Part shown: positions 16,936-25,847 of the stretch, piece after piece
How positions within the stretch are numbered: position 1 is the stretch's first letter
How the letters are laid out: each line of letters starts with the position of its first letter
Source: a virus
DNA length: 64,000 nucleotides
Strand: one strand, 5' to 3'
IMG/VR virus record: IMGVR_UViG_3300032242_000468
Location: 55,274 to 119,273 of that record
Program-made: the position numbers and the translations under genes
The notes under the pieces: model-generated
Database searches by the model: none
Told to the model about the DNA's origin: nothing
The model's input: the letters and a program-made list of their open reading frames with translations, nothing else

Positions 16936-17841
16936 TCAAGCCTCTTCTTCTTCAATATCTGTTTCTTTGCTCTTAGGCATACGGAACTTTTTGTACAGTT
17001 CGGCCTGTCGAGCCGTTTCGATAGCAAACTGTTCTTTGTTCTGTCTGGTGTTACTTGGAGTAAGACCGTGTTCTTGTAGCATATCGTCTCGAATATTTTG
17101 ATTTTTCTTTTCGATATTAAGAATACGAGTGAATGAATTGGTCACTGCGGCAGTATAGTAAGCAAAAGGATTTTCTGATTTGCTTTCATCAAACTGTAGA
17201 CCAATTTGGCTTAATTGTAGGATAGCCTGTCCTTTCATTTCTTCAACGTAGGTGTATCCACGCCAGTTGGATCGTTGGGCATAACGTTCTGACAACTTAA
17301 TAAACATCTTACCAAGGTTTTCAGTAATACGTCCGTGATCTTTACTAAAGTGTCCTTTGTCTACTGACCCCTTCCAATGGCTCTTGCCTACACAGATTAA
17401 TTCATCATTGTCATCAAATTTCCAATGCTGGAACGGTGGAAAGTTTACTTTATCGTGACTATCTGCTGTAGTTTTGGTTGTTTTCTTACGTCCCGGTGCA
17501 AGTGGAATATGCTCAAATGTCATAATACGTATGACTAAATCTACTTTTGCTACGGTTTTGTAATCTGGAGTGCACTCTGCTAGTTTAATTTTTTTATCGC
17601 CTGCAAGTCTTGCTCGGGCAAATGCTTCTAGTCCTAGTCTTTTTGCTTTATTACGTTTTGCTTCTGCTATTGTTCTTATATTAATTTTGTCTAAATTAGA
17701 AAGGATAATATCGTGTTGACTGTATTCTGGTTTGGTAAAACTTGAAAATGTAATTTTTGATCTGTGTATCTCTGCTAGTAAATCCCTGTTGTTTAAGTAT
17801 TTGACTTTGCGTCCAGTTGGGGATGTTGTTATTGTTGTCAT
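16936..17841 (-). CDS. 55: Late transcription sigma factor (T4 gp55)
   Basis: The protein carries the gp55 core SNWRGYTYVEEMKGQAI and ENPFAYYTAAVTNSFTRI, which correspond to the region that binds core RNA polymerase and reads the TATAAATA box. At about 300 residues it is longer than T4 gp55 (185), with a basic N-terminal region of about 130 residues of unknown role. I chose the ATG at 17841 because AAAGGAG lies 11 bases ahead; an ATG at 17868 would add 9 residues but has no ribosome site. It lies 45 bases upstream of gp47. With it the phage can direct host polymerase to late genes. Confidence 0.9.
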   Translation of the reverse strand: MTTITTSPTGRKVKYLNNRDLLAEIHRSKITFSSFTKPEYSQHDIILSNLDKINIRTIAEAKRNKAKRLGLEAFARARLAGDKKIKLAECTPDYKTVAKVDLVIRIMTFEHIPLAPGRKKTTKTTADSHDKVNFPPFQHWKFDDNDELICVGKSHWKGSVDKGHFSKDHGRITENLGKMFIKLSERYAQRSNWRGYTYVEEMKGQAILQLSQIGLQFDESKSENPFAYYTAAVTNSFTRILNIEKKNQNIRDDMLQEHGLTPSNTRQNKEQFAIETARQAELYKKFRMPKSKETDIEEEEA

Positions 17842-17912
17842 TGGTATATGGACTCCTTTAGTAGTCATTGTAGCATTTTTGCCACAGTGAGGTCAACCAT
17901 TATATGATGGGT

Positions 17913-17920
17913 TATTTACC
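17913..17920 (-). promoter_or_regulatory. Weak late-type box GGTAAATA
   Basis: It matches 6 of 8 bases of TATAAATA on the minus strand, ahead of the gp55 gene, in an 83-bp divergent gap. It is a weak match in AT-rich sequence. Confidence 0.25.
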
Positions 17921-17922
17921 TG

Positions 17923-17930
17923 GTTAAATA
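17923..17930 (+). promoter_or_regulatory. Weak late-type box GTTAAATA
   Basis: It matches 6 of 8 bases of TATAAATA and lies 21 bases before the first gene of the long plus-strand virion block, the same spacing as the stronger boxes in the window. Confidence 0.35.
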
Positions 17931-17951
17931 AAGGTATAGGAAATAAAAACA

Positions 17952-19289
17952 ATGGCTGACGTAGCTCAATTAAAAGATCAACTTGCGGCAAATGAAGCAC
18001 AACGTAATGCTCTAGCGGCAAAACTAGGGCCAATGACTGATGACGCCAAAGCGGCATATCGGACTAAGGAGTTCTTTAATCCAGCCGGAAAGCAATATTC
18101 CGAGTTTTGGACTGGTCACTTGAATGGTGTAGAATATACTGACCCTCAAAAATTATATGAAGCGGCAGTAGCAGACTTCGAAGCAAAAGATGCCTTATAT
18201 ACAAAGACAGCAAGAGAATTCAATGGACTATTTCCAGAAAAAGACGCATTAGAAAAACAAATAGCAGATGCTGGATCCACTCCAGATGCTCCAACAGATA
18301 AAGAAGCCACAAGTAATGTTGATAATGCCGCTACTGCTAAACAAGAACAGCAACCTACTGAAAAAACAAATGACGCCCCTTCGCTAGAAGAGCAAACCAA
18401 CAAAGAATTAGCCGCTGCCTATGGTTATACTGATACAAATGTAACCAATTCAGATCCTAAAGAATTTAAAGGTGAAAGTGGGAATGCCCCACCCGACACA
18501 CCAGATCCTGATCATTCAGCCTCTGCCGCGCTACCTACTAGTGCAGAAGATGGGTATCAGATACCTCCAGACACCGGAGGTGGCAATACAAACAGTCAAG
18601 GTGGTGGAGGATATGAGTCAACTGGTGCTTCTACCAGGGCTTCGCCCTCAACTGTCAACTCTTCAAAATCTTCACCTGCACAGTCTAAATGGAGTGGTCC
18701 TGCAGATCTGCGTGTGTATATCAAAGTACCTGCAAGATTTGTTGAAAATGTCTACGCACCTGAAGTCAAACAAGCAGGGGGAATATTATTCCCTTACACT
18801 CCTTCAATCAGTTATGACTCGCAAGCCAGTTATGGCAGTGTAAATCCCCTACACTCAAACTACACTCAGCATTTCTTTAAAAATAGTTCCATAAGCAATA
18901 TCACTATCTCAGGTAAATTTACTGTACAAAATGAAGCAGAAGCGGCAGTATGGCTTACTACAGTTGAAATTTCAAGGCTATTGGTTAAAATGCCATTTGG
19001 AAAAGATCAAAACGCAGGCAGTGCTCCGCCTGTGTGTCGTTTACACGCCTACGGAGATTGGATATTTAATAATGTTCCTGTTGCTGTCACTAGTTTTAAA
19101 TTTGATTTACCCGACGGTGTTGATTATATTGCTAGAGGATATGACGGAACAGGGTACCACACCATGGTGCCAACAGTATCTACATTTTCTTATACCTTGA
19201 TACCAATGTATAGTAGACAAGAAATTAGAGATTTTAGTATTGACGAGTGGTTAACCTCACCGTCACATATTGGTAAAGGATATCTATAA
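17952..19289 (+). CDS. Baseplate/tail tube-cap-like structural protein (gp48/gp54 candidate)
   Basis: The 445-residue protein has a charged helical N terminus (about 1-105), a low-complexity Thr/Ser/Gly/Pro linker (about 105-240) and a beta-rich C-terminal domain (about 245-445). The C-terminal domain includes GGILFPYTPSISYDSQASYG, PPVCRLHAYGDW and a DLPDGVDYIARGY segment. This domain looks like the tube-like fold of contractile tail initiators. It lies directly before gp53, where some T4-like marine phages keep gp48. I therefore favour a tail tube cap or initiator, but the assignment to gp48 or gp54 is uncertain. Its stop overlaps the next start (TAATG). Confidence 0.55.
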   Translation: MADVAQLKDQLAANEAQRNALAAKLGPMTDDAKAAYRTKEFFNPAGKQYSEFWTGHLNGVEYTDPQKLYEAAVADFEAKDALYTKTAREFNGLFPEKDALEKQIADAGSTPDAPTDKEATSNVDNAATAKQEQQPTEKTNDAPSLEEQTNKELAAAYGYTDTNVTNSDPKEFKGESGNAPPDTPDPDHSASAALPTSAEDGYQIPPDTGGGNTNSQGGGGYESTGASTRASPSTVNSSKSSPAQSKWSGPADLRVYIKVPARFVENVYAPEVKQAGGILFPYTPSISYDSQASYGSVNPLHSNYTQHFFKNSSISNITISGKFTVQNEAEAAVWLTTVEISRLLVKMPFGKDQNAGSAPPVCRLHAYGDWIFNNVPVAVTSFKFDLPDGVDYIARGYDGTGYHTMVPTVSTFSYTLIPMYSRQEIRDFSIDEWLTSPSHIGKGYL

Positions 19290-19591
19290 TGGCAACACTG
19301 TATTCAAAATCTAGTCCTTATTATGCTACCAGTACAGTAAATGGACATCTAGACATTCTTAATCTTAGAGACATACCTGCCGCGGCAGATGATGTCCTAT
19401 ACACAGTTCCGCAAGTCTATTCTCTAAGACCTGATCTAATGGCTTACGATTTATACGGCGATGAAAAATTATGGTGGGTATTTGCCGTAAGAAACAAAGA
19501 CGTTATTCAAGATTCTATATACGATATGCTGGCCGGACAACGAATCTATCTGCCTACTACAAACACTTTAAAAAGTCTAGGTATTTTATAA
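19289..19591 (+). CDS. 53: Baseplate wedge protein gp53
   Basis: The 100-residue protein has the gp53/LysM-like pattern YSLRPDLMAYDLYGDEKLWW, FAVRNKDVI and an AGQRIYLPT end. gp53 joins wedges of the baseplate around the hub. T4 gp53 has 196 residues; this corresponds to its conserved core. The start is coupled to the stop of the upstream gene, and the next gene begins one base after its stop. Confidence 0.88.
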   Translation: MATLYSKSSPYYATSTVNGHLDILNLRDIPAAADDVLYTVPQVYSLRPDLMAYDLYGDEKLWWVFAVRNKDVIQDSIYDMLAGQRIYLPTTNTLKSLGIL

Positions 19592-19592
19592 T

Positions 19593-22500
19593 ATGGCATC
19601 AAGATTAAATTCTTTTACCGATCCTAGGTCTGCTCTTTTTAATTCTGATAAATCGGCAGTAGATAACGGTGGTCCTGTTGTTGTTAATAAAAATCCTGCT
19701 ACACCGGTAGCACCTGTTAATGCTCCTGTTGAGATAAACATCCTAGATTCTTATCGATCAGTAACTTATAATTTTATACTATCGGCAGTGTCTCCTGACA
19801 TGCTGAAAGATCCTAATCAAGAATGGCGAAAAAGTCCGTTAAAATATGTTATTGCTTCTTCAAAAGGTAAAGCCGCAAATGCTATTTCTTCTGATACTGC
19901 TAAAGGAGATAACATAAAATTAGTACAGGCTTTTAATCAAAAAAGTCCTGGTGCTTTTGATCTTTTTATTGACAATGTTGAAATAGACACTATTATGGCT
20001 CCTTCAGAACAAACAGGTCCTGCTCTAGGTACTAAAGTTGCATTTGAAGTATATGAGCCCTTTAGTGTAAACGGTTTTATAGAAGCACTTCATGCTTCTG
20101 CTATCGCGGCAGGATGGGATGGGTATCTAAACGGATCTTTTGTTTTAAAAATAGAATTTGTAGGGTTTCCTGACAAAGAAACTAAACCTACGGATCAAGG
20201 AACACTGATAACTGAAAAATATGTACCTGTAAAAATTGTAGGAGTTGATATTGATGTAACAGAACAAGGAACAAGATATAAAGTTAAAGGAATTCCTGTT
20301 AACGAACTTGCTCATGCAAATTACAATAAACTAACTGTCTCTAAACAAATGACTGGAGCAACTGTAGGAGAAGTGCTTACAAATTTGGCAAAAGGTTTAA
20401 GCGCGGATTTAGCAGATAGGGCTAAAAAAGAAAAGAAAGATGAAAAACTAGTAGATTCCTACGAAATCTTATTTCCAAAACAACCAGACAACGGGCAGTC
20501 GATAGATCTTAAAAGCGTTAATGAGATTTCTAAAAAACCAATTAACAAAACTTTAACTACCAATAATGTTTATCAATTTAAAGATCTAAAAGAAAAAGAA
20601 AATAATCCTAAAGGTACTGATCCTCAAAACAAGTATGATGCTCAAAATAGCATTGTTCAATTTCCGGTAGATGCTGATATACTTGACATTATAACAGCAG
20701 TAATCCGAGATAGTGAATATGTTAAAGATTTATTAAAAAAAGTCAAAGACGAAGCGGTAGACGATGACGGCATGATAGATTATTTTCAAATAGTAGTTAA
20801 TGCTATTCCTACAGGATACGATGATACCAATAGTGTTCACTGCTATAAGTACCAATATCTAGTAGTTCCTTATAAAGTTCATACCAGTAAATTACCAGAT
20901 CAGCAGTTCAATAAATTTAGTCCTAAACAGTTTAATAAAATTCTAAAAAGATCCTATGATTATTTTTATGGTGGGCACAATGTTGATGTGTTAAATTTTA
21001 AACTTCATTTTAATAACTTATACTTCCAGGCGGCTAATGCTAACCAAGGTAACAAGCCTGTATCAGAAACATCAAATGCAGTGGCTACAAATGGTGATGA
21101 GGACAAAGTAAAAAAAGACAAACAGCAGGCAAAAGACAAAGATAAATCCAGCGTTGGAGTTTCTGGATCTAAGCCAATTGTCAGCGCTGGTAAAGATGCC
21201 AGTCTAGTTTCTGGTGCACACCAAGATGACCCCTATTGGCAATTGTCTTACAATGCTCATCAAAGCATATTAGAAAGTGTAAATCTCATCAATGCAGACA
21301 TAGACATAATGGGAGATCCCTATTATCTATGTACTAGCGGCATGGGAAATTATTTGCCCAAAATAAAAGATCTTGCTACAACATCGGACGGTGAAGCAAA
21401 TTTTACTGCGACTCCTGTAGTCATAAGATTTAATTTTAGAAATCCCACTGACATAGGTCCAGACGGCTATCTTGTTTTTGGCGGAGAATTAACTCCTTTC
21501 AGCGGCCTATACCAGATAGTGAAATGTGTAAGCAAGTTCAATGACGGTATGTTCAAACAGAATTTAAAAGGTTTTCGGTACCAAGGACAACTGCCGGGGG
21601 ATTCACCAGAACCTACCAAAGTTGCGCCAGGTCTTGTCACTGAGCCCAACCCACTGAATACATTGGTCAAAGATTCTGCTCCAGCCGATGCTAAACAGTC
21701 GGGTGTAAGAATTCCACAATTAAATGTACAATCACTACTGGCTAAAAATCTTCCTACAAATGGTTTACCTGGTAGTCTAAACGACCTTATGGGCGGCGGG
21801 CTTTCTATACCAGGAATGAGCGATTTCCTATCAGGTGCAAGTAGTATTGGTTCGGACCTTTTATCGGCAGGAAAAGGTTTATTAGGCAATGCCGCAAGTG
21901 TATTCGGTGGTGGCGGATTAGGATCAATTGCAGGTATTGCAGGGCAAGCATCGTCACTGCTTAGTAATCCATTAGGTGCAGTTAGCAATTTAGCCAATGG
22001 TGCAATATCTGGAGTAGGAAGTTTAATATCAAATCCCAGTAGTTTACTATCACAGGTGCCTGGTGTTAGCCAAGGACTGAACGCTATTAACCAGGCTAGT
22101 AACGGTCTAGGCTTATCAGTTGGTAATGCGTTAAGCGGCTCTAATCCGTTAATTTCAGGAATTAGAGCGGATGCTTCTGTAGTCAGCGGCGTTGCAGATC
22201 AACTGAAAAATGCAGGAGCATCTATTGCAGATGCCAGTTCTAATATGATTGCTAATGTTACTAGTATTGCCGGCAACATACCGGGAGTAGATCAGGCCAG
22301 TGCTATCATTGCAGACGCTAAAGCAGGCGGTATATCTCCTAGTTTTGCTCTTAAGGCAGCAGGATCATTTGGTATAAATTTACCTAATGTGAGTGGGTTA
22401 ACTCCAGGTGCACTTACAGATAAACTGGGAATAGACCCCAGTCAGTTGTCCGGATTAGGCGGGAAATTAGGCCTAGATGCAGGACAATTATCTAGTCAAA

Positions 22501-22982
22501 TTTCAGATATAACCAAGTCATTACCGGAAAACGTAAACTTAGGCGATGCTAAAAAGTTAGGTCTAAGTTTAGGAAATCTAAACAAAGTTACTCTTCAGAA
22601 TATACCTGCTATTCCGTCTTTAACTATCAAGGCTCCTGATGTAGAAAAATCAATAGCCGACCAATTAATTGACAGTCCGGGAGATCCTAAAATTCTAGCC
22701 CAGTTTGGTATGACACCTGCTATGGGGGCTCTTACTTCTAATATAGGTGGATCGCTACCTAATCTTGATAGTTTGAAATCTGGTCTAACAGGTGCTATTC
22801 CGTCGGCAAGTAGTTTAGTTGCTGATGCTCAAGCAGGGTTTGGGTCTAGTATAACTTCTCAATTAGGAAGTTTAACAGGGGGTAGTCCATTAGATAAATT
22901 AAACATACCTAGTGTTGATAGTTTAACTGCACAGGCTTCAAATTTAACTTCTTCGATATCATCAAACTTAGGAATAGGATAA
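19593..22982 (+). CDS. Large baseplate hub structural protein with low-complexity tail
   Basis: The 1129-residue protein has a folded part (about 1-690) with YRSVTYNFILSAVSPDML near residue 54 and an FEVYEPFSVNGFIEALHASA segment near 150-170. This looks like a hub protein of the gp27 type or a wedge-hub connector. Residues about 700-1129 are made of Gly, Ser, Leu, Ala, Asn and Ile with almost no charge and many small repeats such as GLSIPGMSDFLSG. Its place between gp53 and the gp5-like spike supports a hub role; T4 gp27 also neighbours the hub genes but has 391 residues. The extension is unusual and may be flexible or membrane-active. Confidence 0.6.
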   Translation: MASRLNSFTDPRSALFNSDKSAVDNGGPVVVNKNPATPVAPVNAPVEINILDSYRSVTYNFILSAVSPDMLKDPNQEWRKSPLKYVIASSKGKAANAISSDTAKGDNIKLVQAFNQKSPGAFDLFIDNVEIDTIMAPSEQTGPALGTKVAFEVYEPFSVNGFIEALHASAIAAGWDGYLNGSFVLKIEFVGFPDKETKPTDQGTLITEKYVPVKIVGVDIDVTEQGTRYKVKGIPVNELAHANYNKLTVSKQMTGATVGEVLTNLAKGLSADLADRAKKEKKDEKLVDSYEILFPKQPDNGQSIDLKSVNEISKKPINKTLTTNNVYQFKDLKEKENNPKGTDPQNKYDAQNSIVQFPVDADILDIITAVIRDSEYVKDLLKKVKDEAVDDDGMIDYFQIVVNAIPTGYDDTNSVHCYKYQYLVVPYKVHTSKLPDQQFNKFSPKQFNKILKRSYDYFYGGHNVDVLNFKLHFNNLYFQAANANQGNKPVSETSNAVATNGDEDKVKKDKQQAKDKDKSSVGVSGSKPIVSAGKDASLVSGAHQDDPYWQLSYNAHQSILESVNLINADIDIMGDPYYLCTSGMGNYLPKIKDLATTSDGEANFTATPVVIRFNFRNPTDIGPDGYLVFGGELTPFSGLYQIVKCVSKFNDGMFKQNLKGFRYQGQLPGDSPEPTKVAPGLVTEPNPLNTLVKDSAPADAKQSGVRIPQLNVQSLLAKNLPTNGLPGSLNDLMGGGLSIPGMSDFLSGASSIGSDLLSAGKGLLGNAASVFGGGGLGSIAGIAGQASSLLSNPLGAVSNLANGAISGVGSLISNPSSLLSQVPGVSQGLNAINQASNGLGLSVGNALSGSNPLISGIRADASVVSGVADQLKNAGASIADASSNMIANVTSIAGNIPGVDQASAIIADAKAGGISPSFALKAAGSFGINLPNVSGLTPGALTDKLGIDPSQLSGLGGKLGLDAGQLSSQISDITKSLPENVNLGDAKKLGLSLGNLNKVTLQNIPAIPSLTIKAPDVEKSIADQLIDSPGDPKILAQFGMTPAMGALTSNIGGSLPNLDSLKSGLTGAIPSASSLVADAQAGFGSSITSQLGSLTGGSPLDKLNIPSVDSLTAQASNLTSSISSNLGIG

Positions 22983-22983
22983 T

Positions 22984-25353
22984 ATGCCAGATTTAGAACG
23001 TGCTGCCAAGGGCATATATGGTAAAGGTAACAAGAATTTACCTAGCGCCGGTCCTTGGCTTGGAGTTGTTGTAAACCATCTAGACCCTACATACATGGGT
23101 GCACTAGAAGTTAGTCTTTTAAGTTCTACTCAACAGAATACAGAGTTTGAAGATCAGACCTTTGTTGTGCAATATTGTTCCCCTTTTATGGGATCAACCT
23201 CAGTTTCTTTTGAAGGTAATAATTCTTCTGATTATAATAGTGTACAAAAAAGTTATGGATTTTGGGCTGTACCGCCAGATCTAGGTGCTACAGTTATGTG
23301 TATTTTCTTAAACGGAAATCGCAACGCAGGATATTGGATAGGGTGTGTTCAAGACAGATATCAAAATCATATGATTCCGGGAATTGCCGCAAGCCAGAAC
23401 GTGGCAATGACACCTGAAGATGAAAAGAAATACGGTACAAGATATCTGCCTGTGGCAGAATTTTTAAAAAGTACTAGGAAAGATGATACTGCAAATAGTC
23501 AGGATATCAATACACCAAACAAATACAACAAGCCAGTTTTTAAACCATTTGCTGATAGATTGTTAGCACAGGGATTGTTATTAGATACTGTACGTGGACC
23601 TACTTCCAGTAGTGCTAGACGCGAATTACCGTCTGCTGTATTTGGAATTTCTACACCTGGTCCTATTGACGAAAAAAGTGAAAAGAAAGAGATACCTTTT
23701 ACCAGTGTAGCCAATGCGGGCGATTCTTCTACTTCAGTAAAAATTCCTGTTCATAGGTTAGGAGGAAGTTCATTCGTCATGGATGACGGTGATAAAGATG
23801 GGCAAAATGAACTTGTAAGAATTCGCACTAGAACAGGCCATCAAATACTTTTACACAATACTCACGATTTAATTTACATTGCAAACAGCAGGGGAACATC
23901 CTGGATTGAAATGACCAGTGATGGCAAAATAGATATCTATGCGGCTGACAGTGTCAGTATTCATACCGAGACCGATTTTAATTTTAGAGCAGATAGAGAT
24001 ATAAATTTTGAAGCAGGCCGAGATATGAATGTGTCTGTTAAGGGTTCTTATCAGATGGATATTACTAATGATTACACCTTAATTGTTCAAGGGAATGGTA
24101 GACTTGCTTTTGAAGGTGATTATGATTTGACAGTATCTGGAGATTCAAAAAGTACAATTTCGGGAGATGTGCATATTGGTGGTTCTGGATCAATATACCA
24201 GACTACATTGGGGGAAACACATATTCGATCTTCTTCTAATATATATTATGAAACTGGAGGAAATTATAATCTCATTGCTGGGAAAGATTTTTTCTCAAAG
24301 AGCGGTGCAAGTACAAATATTGTAGTTGGCGCAGATTATAAATTACAGGCTGAAGGTTCTACTAACATTACATCTAGTCATCACATCGAAACTGCTGATA
24401 CTATTGACATGAACGGTCCCACTGCCGCAACTCCTGATGCTCCGGCACCGACAGATGCGGCCTATACTGCTTCGGTTCCTTCTGGACTACCTAAATTTTA
24501 TCTACCTAATAGAAATAAAGATGGCGGATGGGGAGATGGACAATTTTATAAGGGAAATGACATAGAATCTATCATGAAACGTGTGCCCACACACGAACCA
24601 TGGGATCAACATGAAAATAATAATCGCTCTGAATTTAGTCCCAGTAAAACTGATATCGGAGCGGCGGCACCAACACAAAGAGATAAACAAGGAACAGCCG
24701 CTGGATCTAGTCCGGCCGCAACAGATAATCCTCCGGATAATTTAAACAGGAAAGAAATGGCAGCCGATTGGGTACAAGATGCTGGATTCTTAAAAGCAGT
24801 TAAAGATACTGCTAAGTCTTTAAACTGCTCCTTTATTGATCTATTATGCTGTATGGCATTTGAAACAGGTCGTACATTTAATCCTGCATTACGCAATAGT
24901 ATTGGAGCAACAGGATTGATTCAGTTTATTAAACCAACAGCAATTGCTCTGGGAACAACAACTGATGCATTAGCCGCAATGACTCGAACTGAACAAATGG
25001 ATTATGTAAAAACTTATTTCAAGAAAGGTCCTGTTGCCAAAGTTTCTAATCCTCAGTTAGAAGATTTATATATGCAAATCTTATGGCCTGCGGCAGTTGG
25101 AAAACCTTTAGATTATGTTTTATTCAAAGAGCCTACTAAAGCCTACGAACAAAACAAAGGTTTAGATAGAGAGAAGAAAGGTTATGTAACTAAATCAGAT
25201 GCCGCAAGTAAAGTAAGAGATCAGTTAGGTTATATAAGAACACAACTACTAAAAGTACCTAGTGATGCCCAACCTGTTACAGATGGTTCAGGAAATCCTG
25301 TAACAGATAGTTCGGGTAATCGTGTAACATATGGCGGAAATTCTAATCAGTAA
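22984..25353 (+). CDS. 5: Baseplate hub spike with C-terminal muralytic domain (gp5-like)
   Basis: The 789-residue protein has an N-terminal OB-fold domain like gp5/VgrG (about 1-150; GPWLGVVVNHLDPTYMG and the VPPDLGATVMCIF stretch), then a triple-stranded beta-helix with short repeats such as NFRADRDINFEAGRDMNV (about 330-475), then a linker. Near 590-760 is a lytic-transglycosylase-like domain with AFETGRTFNP and GATGLIQF, whose Glu would be the catalytic acid. In T4 gp5 the lysozyme domain is inserted between the OB fold and the helix; here the cell wall enzyme follows the helix. It pierces the outer membrane and opens the wall during injection. Confidence 0.88.
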   Translation: MPDLERAAKGIYGKGNKNLPSAGPWLGVVVNHLDPTYMGALEVSLLSSTQQNTEFEDQTFVVQYCSPFMGSTSVSFEGNNSSDYNSVQKSYGFWAVPPDLGATVMCIFLNGNRNAGYWIGCVQDRYQNHMIPGIAASQNVAMTPEDEKKYGTRYLPVAEFLKSTRKDDTANSQDINTPNKYNKPVFKPFADRLLAQGLLLDTVRGPTSSSARRELPSAVFGISTPGPIDEKSEKKEIPFTSVANAGDSSTSVKIPVHRLGGSSFVMDDGDKDGQNELVRIRTRTGHQILLHNTHDLIYIANSRGTSWIEMTSDGKIDIYAADSVSIHTETDFNFRADRDINFEAGRDMNVSVKGSYQMDITNDYTLIVQGNGRLAFEGDYDLTVSGDSKSTISGDVHIGGSGSIYQTTLGETHIRSSSNIYYETGGNYNLIAGKDFFSKSGASTNIVVGADYKLQAEGSTNITSSHHIETADTIDMNGPTAATPDAPAPTDAAYTASVPSGLPKFYLPNRNKDGGWGDGQFYKGNDIESIMKRVPTHEPWDQHENNNRSEFSPSKTDIGAAAPTQRDKQGTAAGSSPAATDNPPDNLNRKEMAADWVQDAGFLKAVKDTAKSLNCSFIDLLCCMAFETGRTFNPALRNSIGATGLIQFIKPTAIALGTTTDALAAMTRTEQMDYVKTYFKKGPVAKVSNPQLEDLYMQILWPAAVGKPLDYVLFKEPTKAYEQNKGLDREKKGYVTKSDAASKVRDQLGYIRTQLLKVPSDAQPVTDGSGNPVTDSSGNRVTYGGNSNQ

Positions 25354-25361
25354 ATAACACT

Positions 25362-25796
25362 ATGGTACAAAAAAATATTATCCTTCAACCGGCAAACATT
25401 AAGTCTCAAACTACTGTAAAATCTAGTCAATTTTACAAAGGTTTTAGTACTGTTGTCGAAACTGACACTATTCCTAGACAATATGATTTTGATGTAGTAA
25501 AACAAGATTTATTAAATCGGCTAAACACTCGCAAAGGTGAAAGAGTAATGAATCCTAAGTTTGGAACAATCATATGGGATCTTATCTACGAACCCTTAAC
25601 TCTTGACGTTAAACAAAAAATTGCCGATGATTTAAATTCTATATTAACTAGTGATCCGAGAGTAATTCCTACTCAGATAAACATTGTTGAACAAGATTAC
25701 GGATTTTTTATTGAATTAACTGTAACCTATGCAAATACTGATCAGTCCGAGCAGATAAAACTTTCATTTGATCGTAATGCAGGGCTACTAGGTTAA
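25362..25796 (+). CDS. 25: Baseplate wedge protein gp25 (GpW/gp25 family)
   Basis: The 144-residue protein contains the gp25 core: IPRQYDFDVVKQDLLNRLNT, RKGERVMNPKFGTIIWDLIYE and a C-terminal LSFDRNAG. gp25 connects the wedge to the tail sheath and is one of the most conserved parts of contractile tails. Size matches T4 gp25 (132 residues). It lies before gp6 as in T4. Confidence 0.95.
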   Translation: MVQKNIILQPANIKSQTTVKSSQFYKGFSTVVETDTIPRQYDFDVVKQDLLNRLNTRKGERVMNPKFGTIIWDLIYEPLTLDVKQKIADDLNSILTSDPRVIPTQINIVEQDYGFFIELTVTYANTDQSEQIKLSFDRNAGLLG

Positions 25797-25816
25797 AACA
25801 CCAGGTTTATAACCGT

Positions 25817-25824
25817 AATAAATA
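25817..25824 (+). promoter_or_regulatory. Late promoter-like box AATAAATA
   Basis: It differs by one base from TATAAATA. It lies 23 bases before the gp6 ATG in the only gap over 50 bp inside the plus-strand block, so it likely gives an extra late start for the wedge genes. Confidence 0.55.
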
Positions 25825-25847
25825 CCTTATACACGGTACTTGCTTAT

